From: Paenibacillus elgii NBRC 100335
GTDB lineage: Bacteria; Bacillota; Bacilli; Paenibacillales; NBRC-103111
DNA: 64,000 nt
NCBI RefSeq assembly: GCF_004000865.1
Contig: NZ_BIMB01000009.1
Coordinates: forward strand, 1-64,000
Reading direction: 5' to 3'
The position numbers and the translations under genes were made by a program. Positions 1-8,333 of the stretch are shown in pieces. Every line of letters starts with the position of its first letter. Within the stretch, counting starts at the first letter, position 1. Below the pieces are notes generated by a model. It had not been told where the DNA came from and searched no databases. It worked only from the letters and a program-made list of their open reading frames with translations.

Positions 1-1579
1 GCGCGCGCAGCGCCGCGAGGCGCGGCTGCACGGCGGCCGCCAGCGCTGCGATCACTTCGTCGCTGACGGCGTACGCCTCCTTGCGGTACAAGCTTTTCGC
101 TTCCGCGGCAATCTGCTTCGAGTAGGTCAACGTATACTCGTTTCCGAATACCGCGGCCTCGTTTACTTGACCGGCCAGCCATTGCGGCGTAAGCTCCACG
201 TTGATCCGGTCGGCCGCCTCCGTAATGGCTCCGGCCGGCAGGCCGTGGCCTTCCAGCTTCGCTTTGACCGTCTGCTGCACGTGTCTGGCCACCTGCGTCT
301 CCACTTGCGACGCGAAATCCTTATGCAGCGCAGCAAGCCGCTGCTCCCGTTCCGCCGCCGTCTTCGCGGCGGCGCCGAACCAGCCTACCTTGAAGCCGGG
401 TCGGCGGCTTTCCAAATATGCGTGCGCGAGGTCCCGCGTCACGGCCGGAATGACGTTGGCGTTGTCCAACACCGCCGCCACGTCTTTGCGCACGGCTGCC
501 TGTAGCTCCGCAGGCAGCGACTCCAGCCGCGCCAGCTCGTCGCTTGCCCCCGCATACTCCGCCTGGACGGCGTCCAGGTCTTCGCCGGAGGCAGCGAGCT
601 GCTCGCGTATCGCTTCCTTCGCCGGCTCATTGCGCTCGGCCATCTTTTCGGCGTGCGCCGCAGCGAGCGCCCGCGCCGACTTCTCGAGGCTAAGCCGCAC
701 GAGCGGCTGCCGCAGCTCGATCAGTTGCCCGAGCAGCGACTCCAGCTTGCCCCACTCGCTGGACGGATGATTCGGCACTTTGACCGACGTATAAACGATT
801 CCGTCCGGCCGCACGCCCCAGCTCGCGAACGCCTCTCGCACGCCATCCTGATATGTGGCGAACGACAGCTCCTGCTCCCGATGCTTATCGATCATGTTCA
901 CGATCAAATAGAGCGGCTTGCCCCACTCCGTCATTTTTTTCGCGAACGCCAAATTGATTTCCGACTGCACATGGTTATAATCCATCACATAAAACACAAC
1001 GTCAGCCAAATGCAGCGCCGATTCCGTCGCCAGGTGATGCGCATCGTCCGTCGAATCGATACCCGGCGTATCCAGCAGCGCCGCATGCTCTCCCAGGAAC
1101 GGGATCGGGTAACGGATTTCCACCGTTTCAATCGCTTCACCGTTACGGCAATGCTCCGCCAACTCGTCCAACGGCACTGTTTCGGACCGCGGTTCGCCCA
1201 TCCCTTGAGCCTGATTGCTGGCCTCATCGTCGCGGTAAATGACCCGCGCCCCGGCTTCCCCGTTCACGATACTCACAATGTTCGCGCTCGTCGGAATCGG
1301 ACTCGACGGCAACAGCATATGACCGCACAGCCGGTTGATCAGACTCGACTTCCCGGCCGAGAAGTGCCCGCAAAACGCCAAATAAAGCCGCTCGCTCTGC
1401 GCTTTCGCCAACAGCTGCCGCAGCTTCTTTCCATGCTCTCCGTCCCCCGTTTGCTCTACCTGCGCTAGCAGCCCTTGAACGGCGGCAAGCATTTCATCGT
1501 GCGGAGCCCCGCCTTGCAGCCCCTCTTCATTCCCTGTTTCTACAGACATTGCTTCTGCTATAGTCAATTCGCTTTTCAT
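1..1579 (-). CDS. dynA: Dynamin-like GTPase, DynA/YpbR family (3' part beyond window)
   Basis: A bacterial dynamin of this family tethers and fuses membranes from the cytoplasmic face and helps B. subtilis survive membrane damage. The visible 526 codons start at an ATG preceded by AGGAG and run off the left edge. I see the GTPase motifs in order: P-loop GHFSAGKSSLIN near residue 68, switch-I type PIPTSANIV, LDTPGID, and a guanine-specificity NMID. A long Ala/Glu-rich helical stalk follows. In B. subtilis the protein is a tandem fusion of two dynamin units (about 1190 residues); only the first unit is visible, so fusion cannot be judged. The frame is clean and codon use matches its neighbours. 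Confidence 0.85.
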   Translation of the reverse strand, partial: MKSELTIAEAMSVETGNEEGLQGGAPHDEMLAAVQGLLAQVEQTGDGEHGKKLRQLLAKAQSERLYLAFCGHFSAGKSSLINRLCGHMLLPSSPIPTSANIVSIVNGEAGARVIYRDDEASNQAQGMGEPRSETVPLDELAEHCRNGEAIETVEIRYPIPFLGEHAALLDTPGIDSTDDAHHLATESALHLADVVFYVMDYNHVQSEINLAFAKKMTEWGKPLYLIVNMIDKHREQELSFATYQDGVREAFASWGVRPDGIVYTSVKVPNHPSSEWGKLESLLGQLIELRQPLVRLSLEKSARALAAAHAEKMAERNEPAKEAIREQLAASGEDLDAVQAEYAGASDELARLESLPAELQAAVRKDVAAVLDNANVIPAVTRDLAHAYLESRRPGFKVGWFGAAAKTAAEREQRLAALHKDFASQVETQVARHVQQTVKAKLEGHGLPAGAITEAADRINVELTPQWLAGQVNEAAVFGNEYTLTYSKQIAAEAKSLYRKEAYAVSDEVIAALAAAVQPRLAALRA

Positions 1580-1650
1580 CGTTTCTCCTGCCCCTGTTCA
1601 TCCTTCTGTCTAAAACGAAGCGCTTGTCATCTAACCTTTTGTTTTCCGAA

Positions 1651-1682
1651 CAAAAAGAAAAAACCGAATCGCTTCGGTTTTT
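1651..1682 (-). terminator. Intrinsic terminator of the 90-residue gene
   Basis: A 10-bp stem (1659-1668 with 1673-1682) with a TCGC loop is followed on the minus strand by a T-rich run. The stop codon at 1681-1683 lies inside the 5' arm, so the terminator abuts the gene and separates it from dynA. Confidence 0.85.
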
Positions 1683-1953
1683 AGTGTACCATATTTTCCG
1701 TCTCCGGGATAAATATTTCGAAAACATCGCGATGCTGCAAAATCGTAATGTCTTTATCCTTCACTTTCATCACGACAACTTCAGGGCGCTGCTTCATGCG
1801 GTTCAAATAATTTTCCGGTACGCTGCCCGACTCCGTTACGACGACGCCTTCAACCTGCTTTTCTTCATTTTCTTGCAAAGGAGTCTCAAGCACTTTCTCG
1901 TAAATATCCGAAAACAGTTCAAAATCGCTGGTGTAAACCGATATGCATTTCAT
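1681..1953 (-). CDS. Conserved hypothetical protein, 90 residues
   Basis: I do not recognise a characterised family. It is a small acidic soluble protein with no signal peptide or membrane segment, starting MKCISVYTSDFELFSD and ending FEIFIPETENMVH. The alternating pattern suggests a compact alpha/beta fold. It begins 21 bp after the nth stop codon behind AAAGGATAGG, so it is probably cotranscribed with nth, and it ends in its own terminator. In related genomes such proteins sit between nth and ypbR-like genes; the position is the only functional hint. Confidence 0.7.
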   Translation of the reverse strand: MKCISVYTSDFELFSDIYEKVLETPLQENEEKQVEGVVVTESGSVPENYLNRMKQRPEVVVMKVKDKDITILQHRDVFEIFIPETENMVH

Positions 1954-1974
1954 CTCTAATCCTATCCTTTCGTA

Positions 1975-2682
1975 TTACGCCTCTTTAGTTTTTGCAGCCT
2001 TGATAGCTGCTTTCGCTTTTGGTATAGGCTTCCTATTCGAGTTCGATTTCATTCGTTTTTTACCTTCTCGGCAAAGATCGACCAGCGGGCAAACCTCACA
2101 TTTCGGGTTTTGCGCTTTACAGTGATAGCGTCCGAAAAAAATAAGCCGGTGATGCGTCTGCGTCCATTCTTCGCGCGGCACCCGTTTCATCAGCTTTTTT
2201 TCCACTTCGAGCACCGAATCGTTAACCCCGGCAAGCCCGAGCCGTTTGGATACCCGTTCCACATGCGTATCGACGGCTATTGCAGGCACATCGAAAGCAT
2301 TGGAAACGACGACGTTCGCCGTTTTTCGTCCGACGCCAGGCAATTCCACCAGCTTCTCGTGTTCACGGGGTACTTCCCCGTTATACTTGTCCAAAAGCAT
2401 TGCGCACAAAGCCTGAATATTTTTGGCTTTGTTCCGGAACAAACCGATCCGCCGAATATCCTGCTCCAGCTCTTCGAGCGGTACGGCCAAATAGTCTTCC
2501 GGCCTCTTGTACTTCTGAAACAACGTGGCGGTTACTTTGTTGACCGTCTCGTCCGTACATTGGGCCGACAACAGAACGGCGATCGTCAGCTCGAACGCAT
2601 TCGAGTGGTTTAGCTCGCAATGGGCATCCGGGAACATTTCGGCAATCGTATTCAGTATGGTTCTCGCTTGCGACTGATTCAT
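1975..2682 (-). CDS. nth: Endonuclease III (base-excision repair DNA glycosylase/AP lyase)
   Basis: Removes oxidised pyrimidines from DNA and nicks at the abasic site. The 235-residue product has the helix-hairpin-helix LPGVGRKTANVV carrying the catalytic lysine (about residue 120), the catalytic aspartate in AVDTHVERV (about 138), and the C-terminal 4Fe-4S ligands spaced C-x6-C-x2-C-x5-C (CKAQNPKCEVCPLVDLC). A Lys/Ala-rich tail of about 25 residues extends past the cluster. Length and motifs are those of a complete family member. B. subtilis nth lies near dnaD and ypbR-type genes, matching this context. Confidence 0.97.
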   Translation of the reverse strand: MNQSQARTILNTIAEMFPDAHCELNHSNAFELTIAVLLSAQCTDETVNKVTATLFQKYKRPEDYLAVPLEELEQDIRRIGLFRNKAKNIQALCAMLLDKYNGEVPREHEKLVELPGVGRKTANVVVSNAFDVPAIAVDTHVERVSKRLGLAGVNDSVLEVEKKLMKRVPREEWTQTHHRLIFFGRYHCKAQNPKCEVCPLVDLCREGKKRMKSNSNRKPIPKAKAAIKAAKTKEA

Positions 2683-2776
2683 GCTCCCTGTCCTTTCTTT
2701 CGCCTGTTTCTTACAGTTTACCGAAACACAGCATTCGAATCAATGACTAATGCCGACAAAATGCGAACTTTTTACG

Positions 2777-2820
2777 AAAAAACCGCCTATGCAGCGAGAA
2801 GTTCTCACTACACAGACGGC
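2777..2820 (-). terminator. Strong intrinsic terminator after the SLH gene
   Basis: A 16-bp stem (2783-2798 with 2804-2819, loop of 5) in which all four non-Watson-Crick positions are G-U wobbles in the minus-strand RNA, followed by six U. It closes the SLH transcript upstream of nth. Confidence 0.9.
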
Positions 2821-2851
2821 TTAAACCGGATAAAAGTTTCAAATAAACGGA

Positions 2852-5605
2852 TCAGGGCTTTTCAATTTCGAAAATTTTATCGTCGATCACGTAAACCATG
2901 ACTTCTTCGTTCTCCATAAACGTGCTTGGAGCCACCGTTTGCGTCCCTTTGTGCAAGTACGCTTTCGCGAATAAATTGTACGATGTCTTATCGTTATTCG
3001 CCGTCGGCTTCAGAAGCAATTGATTCAGCACCGTATCGTAAGAAGATACCGTCCGCTTCGTCGCGGTCGCCACTTGAATGATCGCCTTGTCGTTCGCGTC
3101 CCGGATAATCTCCACCCGGTCATTTTGCTTGATCGTGTTCAACGCGGCGGACGTATTGGCGTTCTGTCTAATTGTGAACTGCTGGCCGACTGTGATCACC
3201 TGAATGTTGCCTTGGAAATCCTGAACGGTCAACGTGCCTGCCCCTACGTCCACATTCGTTACTTTGCCGCGTACCGAATTGAGCAATTGCAGATTGTCGA
3301 GCTTGGTACCGCTAAAGCTGGCTTTGACATACTCATCGATCAAAATATCCGAGAAGGCATGGGATTGCTTGCCCGGGTTAATGATTTGATCGTTGTTTTC
3401 CACTTTAAATGTTAACTGAGAGCCTGTCTCGTCCTTCGCCGTAACTTGGTTCGTGCTGGAGTTGGTAACCAGTACTTTATATACGCCCGTTTTCTTGGCC
3501 ATCAGGTTTGTTACGAAATCCTGATTCCCTGTGAGCGTCAAACGGATCGCATCGCCGACTTTCAGGTCCGTAATGGTGCCGTTCGTTTTGTTAAACATTT
3601 CCACCGGCGCGCCATAATTGACCTTGAACGTTAAGTTCTGCCCTCCGGCGGTGCGAATAGTCAAGTCGTTTGTAATATTGCTCGTATTGATTTGAGCGAT
3701 CGTGCCTTCCACATTCATTGTCGATTCGATCTGCACGATTTTATCTTTGGACACTTTCAGGTCCACTCTTTTCTTGTCGTTGCCGTTGCCTATAAACGTG
3801 CTCTGGAAATTGGATTGCTGTATCGGACCGCCCATAAAGCGGATGATCGTATTATCCGTCAGCCGGTAAGCCCCTACTCCGTCGCTCTCCGTGCTGATCG
3901 TCACCACTTTGGAATTGGCGTCATAACTAAGGATCGTCGCATATACGAATTGCTTGACCGAACGGCTGGTAACCGAAATTTTGACGATTTTATCGTTTAC
4001 CAGATCCATCTTCAGCTGATCGCCAGATTCGATATCGAACAAGCTTGGATTCGTTAACCCGTCAATCGTTATAATCGCATTGTCAGCGATATGGTAAGCT
4101 CCGAGCGAGCCGCCTGCTTTATTAATCGTCAAGATCCGCTTGTCGCTGCTTAAGCTTGCCATCGTGCCTTCGACGGATTGGCTAAAATCAGCCGGTTTCT
4201 TCACGGAAACGACTTGAAGCTCGTTCGCTTTCACCTCATAGTTTACCGCGTCGCCGACGCGCAGCTTCGAGAGGTCGGCCGTCGTGCCGTCCTGCAGCTT
4301 CACGACCGTACGCGTAGTGAGCGTAAACGATTCGTTCTGCCCGGTCCCCTGCTCCAAGAATGTCACTTGGTTTGAATCTTTGTTCAGACTGAGCACCGTA
4401 CCTTCGGACGTCTTGCTGACCGGCGTCTGCTTAAGTACGATTTGCGAGATTTTCGATTCTTTGAGCAGCGTATTCCGCTTCAATTCGACGACGCTTCCCG
4501 GTGTCAAAGAGCTCAAGCTTAAGCCGCGGCCGTCTTTATCCGTCACCGTGACGGTCGGGAACAAATCGTACAGCTCATTCTTTCCGTTCCGCTGAATCGA
4601 GGCCATCATCCGGTCGGTAAATATTTCTGCCAGCGTTCCTTCGTAGGTTTCCATCTTCTGCTGATCGTTGGTGAGTTCTATGTACAGCGCCGCGCCTTGA
4701 TTTTGCACAAGGTACACTTCGTTTGTGAGCTTAATGTTGGACAGCGAAATCCGGCTGTCGTCTTTGCCGCTATAGAGGGCCGTATCGGAAGACAGCGTGT
4801 ATTCCATCGTTTCCCCTTTGGCATTCAGTACGCTAATTTTGCGGTCGGTCAGTTCCATCACATATCCCGTAACAACCCGGGAGGAGCGGGAGGTCGCTTC
4901 TTTATCTGCGCGGCTTAGGAACGTCGCCATTTGGGCGCGAGTAACTTTATCCTTCGGCTTGAAGCTGTTATCCTCAAAGCCTTGTACGATCTTGAGCGAT
5001 ACCGCCGCGTTGATATAACCGGACGCCCACGACGAGAAATCCTTGCTGTCCGCAAATGACGAAGAGGATTGCGCCTGTTGATTGGCCAGCTCCTGCTTGC
5101 CGATGGCACGGATGACCAGCTTGGCTACCCATTCGCGGGATGCTTCCTTAGATCCCCAAGCCGTTTTGGCGTTTGTGCCGTCTGCCGTTTCCTCTTGAAT
5201 ATTAATTAAGCCGCGATCGATTGCATAGGCGACATACGGCTTGAAGAAATTGTCCACAGTGAAAGGCAGCGCCGTTCCCGCCTTGCTTTTCGCTACCTCC
5301 GATTCAAGGCCCATGAACCGCAGTGCCATAACGATGACTTCTTGCTGGGATACGGAGTGTTCCGGACGATATTCCCCTTTTTCATATCCTTCGATTACCC
5401 CGAGAGAAGCCAGCTTGGTGACATGCTTGATTGCCCAGTGCTGGTCCCCAACGTCGGTAAAGCGCTGCGAGTTTACGGAGCTTCCCGTCGAAATGTTGCT
5501 TTTGGTTTCAGCCGCGGCGGCAAAGGCCGGGCTTCCGAACGCGAGCGACAGCGCCAAAACGGCTGCCGCCAGTCTGCGTGCTTGTCTGGAATTGATGCTT
5601 TTCAT
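2852..5605 (-). CDS. S-layer homology (SLH) domain surface protein, 917 residues
   Basis: An exported cell-wall protein. Residues 1-30 form a signal peptide (basic start, Leu/Ala core, FAAAAE). Three SLH repeats follow at about 49-91 (RFTDVGDQHWAIKHV), 115-165 and 184-233 (FADSKDFSSWASGYI); such triplets bind pyruvylated secondary wall polymers. The remaining 680 residues are beta-rich and built from diverged repeats of about 70-80 residues with phrases like GTVLSLNKDSNQVTF and GTLAEIFTDRMMASI. No enzymatic motif is visible. The ATG has GAGAGGAG upstream. It lies 44 bp behind the GerMN lipoprotein gene and probably shares its transcript with the amidase. A structural or adhesive surface role is inferred. 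Confidence 0.9.
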   Translation of the reverse strand: MKSINSRQARRLAAAVLALSLAFGSPAFAAAAETKSNISTGSSVNSQRFTDVGDQHWAIKHVTKLASLGVIEGYEKGEYRPEHSVSQQEVIVMALRFMGLESEVAKSKAGTALPFTVDNFFKPYVAYAIDRGLINIQEETADGTNAKTAWGSKEASREWVAKLVIRAIGKQELANQQAQSSSSFADSKDFSSWASGYINAAVSLKIVQGFEDNSFKPKDKVTRAQMATFLSRADKEATSRSSRVVTGYVMELTDRKISVLNAKGETMEYTLSSDTALYSGKDDSRISLSNIKLTNEVYLVQNQGAALYIELTNDQQKMETYEGTLAEIFTDRMMASIQRNGKNELYDLFPTVTVTDKDGRGLSLSSLTPGSVVELKRNTLLKESKISQIVLKQTPVSKTSEGTVLSLNKDSNQVTFLEQGTGQNESFTLTTRTVVKLQDGTTADLSKLRVGDAVNYEVKANELQVVSVKKPADFSQSVEGTMASLSSDKRILTINKAGGSLGAYHIADNAIITIDGLTNPSLFDIESGDQLKMDLVNDKIVKISVTSRSVKQFVYATILSYDANSKVVTISTESDGVGAYRLTDNTIIRFMGGPIQQSNFQSTFIGNGNDKKRVDLKVSKDKIVQIESTMNVEGTIAQINTSNITNDLTIRTAGGQNLTFKVNYGAPVEMFNKTNGTITDLKVGDAIRLTLTGNQDFVTNLMAKKTGVYKVLVTNSSTNQVTAKDETGSQLTFKVENNDQIINPGKQSHAFSDILIDEYVKASFSGTKLDNLQLLNSVRGKVTNVDVGAGTLTVQDFQGNIQVITVGQQFTIRQNANTSAALNTIKQNDRVEIIRDANDKAIIQVATATKRTVSSYDTVLNQLLLKPTANNDKTSYNLFAKAYLHKGTQTVAPSTFMENEEVMVYVIDDKIFEIEKP

Positions 5606-5649
5606 GAAATAGCTCCTCTCGATCGACTTATGTTAGTTCATGATGTACG

Positions 5650-6261
5650 TTAACTTTGGCTGCGTTTGATCGGGTGCGGCAGATCCATATGTCCCATCAG
5701 GCTTTCGACCTGCTTACCGTCAACCAGCAATTCAATGGATTTGACTTCGGAAAACTGGAACATCGTCTTTTGCAGTGCATCCAGCAGCATTTCTTCCCCG
5801 CCGGAGCCCAGCCTTCCGTCATCCGCAATGGATACGTCAAGGTTCAACTGGCCGTCCTTCAACGCGACGCTTTTGTACGTAAACCCTTTAAATAACGGAA
5901 TCGTTTTGTCGTCAGGGCTTTTCTTCAACTGGTTGAGCGCGGCCAAATATTTGTCCTGATCTTGTTTAAAATTGATCGTCACATCTTTTTGAACCAGTTT
6001 CTCAAGCTGAGCATCGCTGTAATACGCTTTGATCTTCAGCTCTTTCTTTTCCGGGTCCGGCTTCGGGGTGGACGTCTCCGTCGGAGTCGTCGGAGTTGTC
6101 GTCTTATCTTCCCCCGTCCCTGGCTGCGCAGCTTGTCCGCTCTTGGAGGATGGTGTTTCTGCGGTGCCTTGTAACGGCGCTTTGCTTGTTCCGCAGCCTG
6201 CCAGCAGCAGAGCCGCGATTGCCGCAGCAGCCATTCCTTTTTGCCATGTCTTGTGCATCAT
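5650..6261 (-). CDS. GerMN-domain lipoprotein
   Basis: A lipoprotein of about 203 residues. The signal peptide ends in the lipobox LLLAGC (cysteine about residue 23), followed by a Thr/Pro/Ser-rich spacer to about residue 70 and a C-terminal GerMN domain (KAYYSDAQLEKLV to IELLVDGKQVESLMGHMD). GerMN domains occur in spore germination protein GerM and other envelope lipoproteins. The start is taken at the ATG pair 6261/6258 because AAGGAG sits 6-9 nt upstream; this SD overlaps the amidase stop codon (6272), implying translational coupling. Function beyond an envelope role is not shown. Confidence 0.85.
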   Translation of the reverse strand: MMHKTWQKGMAAAAIAALLLAGCGTSKAPLQGTAETPSSKSGQAAQPGTGEDKTTTPTTPTETSTPKPDPEKKELKIKAYYSDAQLEKLVQKDVTINFKQDQDKYLAALNQLKKSPDDKTIPLFKGFTYKSVALKDGQLNLDVSIADDGRLGSGGEEMLLDALQKTMFQFSEVKSIELLVDGKQVESLMGHMDLPHPIKRSQS

Positions 6262-6271
6262 CACCCACTCC

Positions 6272-8116
6272 TTACTCAAGATTCAACTGCTTCTTGATGG
6301 CAGCCACGATGGATGCGGCGACCTTGTTTTGAAATGCATCCTGATACATCTGTTCCTCTTCCGCTCGATTCGTCAAAAAGCCGACTTCCAGCAGCACGGC
6401 CGGCATGGAAGATTTTTTGATAACGACAAAACGCTCCTGCTTCACTTTGCGATCCGGAAAACCGGTAGCCTCAACAAGATACTTATGCATCAGCTTGGCA
6501 AAATCGAGACTTTGCTCCGTCCAATAATACGTTTCTGTCCCGCCAACGGTTTCACTCCCCGCGGAATTGGCATGAATCGAGACGAACAAATCGGCATCGG
6601 CATTGTTTGCCATGTTCGGGCGTTCGTCCAGTTCGATGAACGTGTCGTTCGAGCGGGTCATCGTCACTTCGATCTTCGGTTCTTTCTCCAGCAGTGCCGC
6701 CACCTTCTGACCTAGCGACAGAACGAAATCTTTCTCATGTCGCTTATTCAGCGAGCTGGCGCCGTTATCCTTGCCGCCATGTCCGGGATCGATGTAGACC
6801 CGGTAGCGGGTTTTACCGAAAGATATTTTTCCGGTAATTTCCCCGTTCTGCTGCACGGAGGCTAAGCGAAGCTCCCCCTTCTGCGGCAAATCTAATACCA
6901 TTCTAACGATAGATGCTTCTTTTGAAAATAGCGAATAACGAATTTGTGTGACAAATTCGCTCTTATCCGGCAAAGTTCCTTCGCCTTGCGGATTGAGCTT
7001 GGCCATGAGCGCCGGGTCAAGCTGCGCGTTAGGCAGGTCAAGGACGATCCTGTCCGGATTGGCCAAACGAAATATATTCGGCTTTCTGGCGCAATCCGAC
7101 GTTTTGATGGTCAGCGTGTCGCCTTGCAGCGAAATCGACTGTACGGTAACCACGCCGTTCGTCGCTTTCTTCTCGCCAGCCGTCTCCGGCTTGCCCGCGA
7201 CCGGCGGCTGCGTCCCGTTCGTTGTCTGCTGGACCCCGCTTCCCGGCTGATTCGCATCGTTTGCCGCTCCTTGCACAGCTCCGTTCGAGGCTTGAGCGCC
7301 GCCGGCCGCCGATTGCGTGCCGACATTCCCCGGCTGGTTACCTCCAGCAGCCGTTTGTGTGCCGCCGGTTACTGTCTGCTGGCTTCCTGCAGCAGTTGTT
7401 GCGCCGCCGCTAGCCGACTGCATGCCCCCAGCCACAGGGACGCAGGCTAGCAGTTGCCCGGAACTGTCTTTCCCCGGCGAAGTGCCATTGTCCTTGCCAT
7501 CGTTCTTTCCGCTGTTAGGCTTATCCCCTGCTTTTACCGTATTGTCCGGCTCGAACGAGGAAGCGGGCTTGCCGTCGGCCGGTACGCTTGGCTCTTTTAC
7601 GCCCGGCTTGTCCGTTTTTGAAGGAGCCTTATCGTCTTTACTCTTTTCCGGCGTTGCCAGAATAACCGACTGGGTGGGTTCCTCCCATGATACTTTTACC
7701 CCTAACTGCTCGCTTACGAATCGTACGGGCAGCATCGTGTTGCCCTCGATAATTGTGGGCGCCGCCTCAAGCTGAAACGATTTCCCCCCTGCCGTTGCAT
7801 TCTTTTTGTCAATAAACAGCTGTATATTGGTTTCGTCTTTAACTACCGTAACCTTTCGCTGTTTCTCGTCCCATGTAACCTTGGAGCCGAGCTCTTCCGC
7901 AATGATACGAACGGGCACGATGACATTCCCGTCCACGTTGCGCGGAGCAACTTCCGGCGCGAGTTTTTTTCCATTTAAAACCAATTGAATTGGCGGCGCG
8001 GGCGGCTTAGACGACTTCGGCGTAGGTGACTTGGACGGAGCGGCAGCCGAGCCTACGGCCGGCAGCAACAGGAGCGACGCGATCGACAGGGTGAACCAAG
8101 CCGTTAAAAATTTCAT
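6272..8116 (-). CDS. N-acetylmuramoyl-L-alanine amidase with stalk and AMIN domains
   Basis: Cleaves the amide bond between MurNAc and the stem peptide of peptidoglycan. The 614-residue protein has a signal peptide, a copper-amine-oxidase N-terminal-type stalk region (two copies of the VPVR..AEELG...V pattern, residues about 40-150), a low-complexity Gly/Ala/Gln/Thr linker (about 155-310), an AMIN-like domain and a C-terminal Amidase_3 domain. Zinc-site residues are seen in DPGHGGKDNGA, SIHANSA and the catalytic LLEVGFLTN. The ATG at 8116 is chosen because GAGGTG lies 5 nt upstream; an in-frame upstream extension lacks an SD. It heads the GerMN-SLH gene group. Confidence 0.93.
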   Translation of the reverse strand: MKFLTAWFTLSIASLLLLPAVGSAAAPSKSPTPKSSKPPAPPIQLVLNGKKLAPEVAPRNVDGNVIVPVRIIAEELGSKVTWDEKQRKVTVVKDETNIQLFIDKKNATAGGKSFQLEAAPTIIEGNTMLPVRFVSEQLGVKVSWEEPTQSVILATPEKSKDDKAPSKTDKPGVKEPSVPADGKPASSFEPDNTVKAGDKPNSGKNDGKDNGTSPGKDSSGQLLACVPVAGGMQSASGGATTAAGSQQTVTGGTQTAAGGNQPGNVGTQSAAGGAQASNGAVQGAANDANQPGSGVQQTTNGTQPPVAGKPETAGEKKATNGVVTVQSISLQGDTLTIKTSDCARKPNIFRLANPDRIVLDLPNAQLDPALMAKLNPQGEGTLPDKSEFVTQIRYSLFSKEASIVRMVLDLPQKGELRLASVQQNGEITGKISFGKTRYRVYIDPGHGGKDNGASSLNKRHEKDFVLSLGQKVAALLEKEPKIEVTMTRSNDTFIELDERPNMANNADADLFVSIHANSAGSETVGGTETYYWTEQSLDFAKLMHKYLVEATGFPDRKVKQERFVVIKKSSMPAVLLEVGFLTNRAEEEQMYQDAFQNKVAASIVAAIKKQLNLE

Positions 8117-8159
8117 TTTGCACCTCAAAATCTTGTAATTTTTTTGCTTTATGTAGAAA

Positions 8160-8184
8160 GCTGGAAGTGATTGCAATTTCCAGC
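8160..8184. repeat. Inverted repeat in the amidase 5' leader
   Basis: GCTGGAA and TTCCAGC (8160-8166, 8178-8184) form a perfect 7-bp inverted repeat with an 11-nt gap, 44 nt upstream of the amidase start. No T-run follows on either strand, so it is more like an operator or an mRNA hairpin than a terminator. Confidence 0.5.
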
Positions 8185-8286
8185 AAACAAAAAGAATACC
8201 GTGGCGAAAACTACCAATATATTAGACTAAATTCTATCAAAAAAGTTGCACGTTCGGCAAATTTCGTAGAATTCGCGAGAAAATAC

Positions 8287-8314
8287 GAAAAAACCGAAGG
8301 CTTGTCGCCTTCGG
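8287..8314 (-). terminator. Intrinsic terminator after the FtsH-like gene
   Basis: Stem CCGAAGGC/GCCTTCGG (8294-8301 with 8307-8314), five-base loop, then a run of T on the minus strand. It lies 20 bp after the stop codon. Confidence 0.9.
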
Positions 8315-8333
8315 CTTCGGTTCTCAACTATTT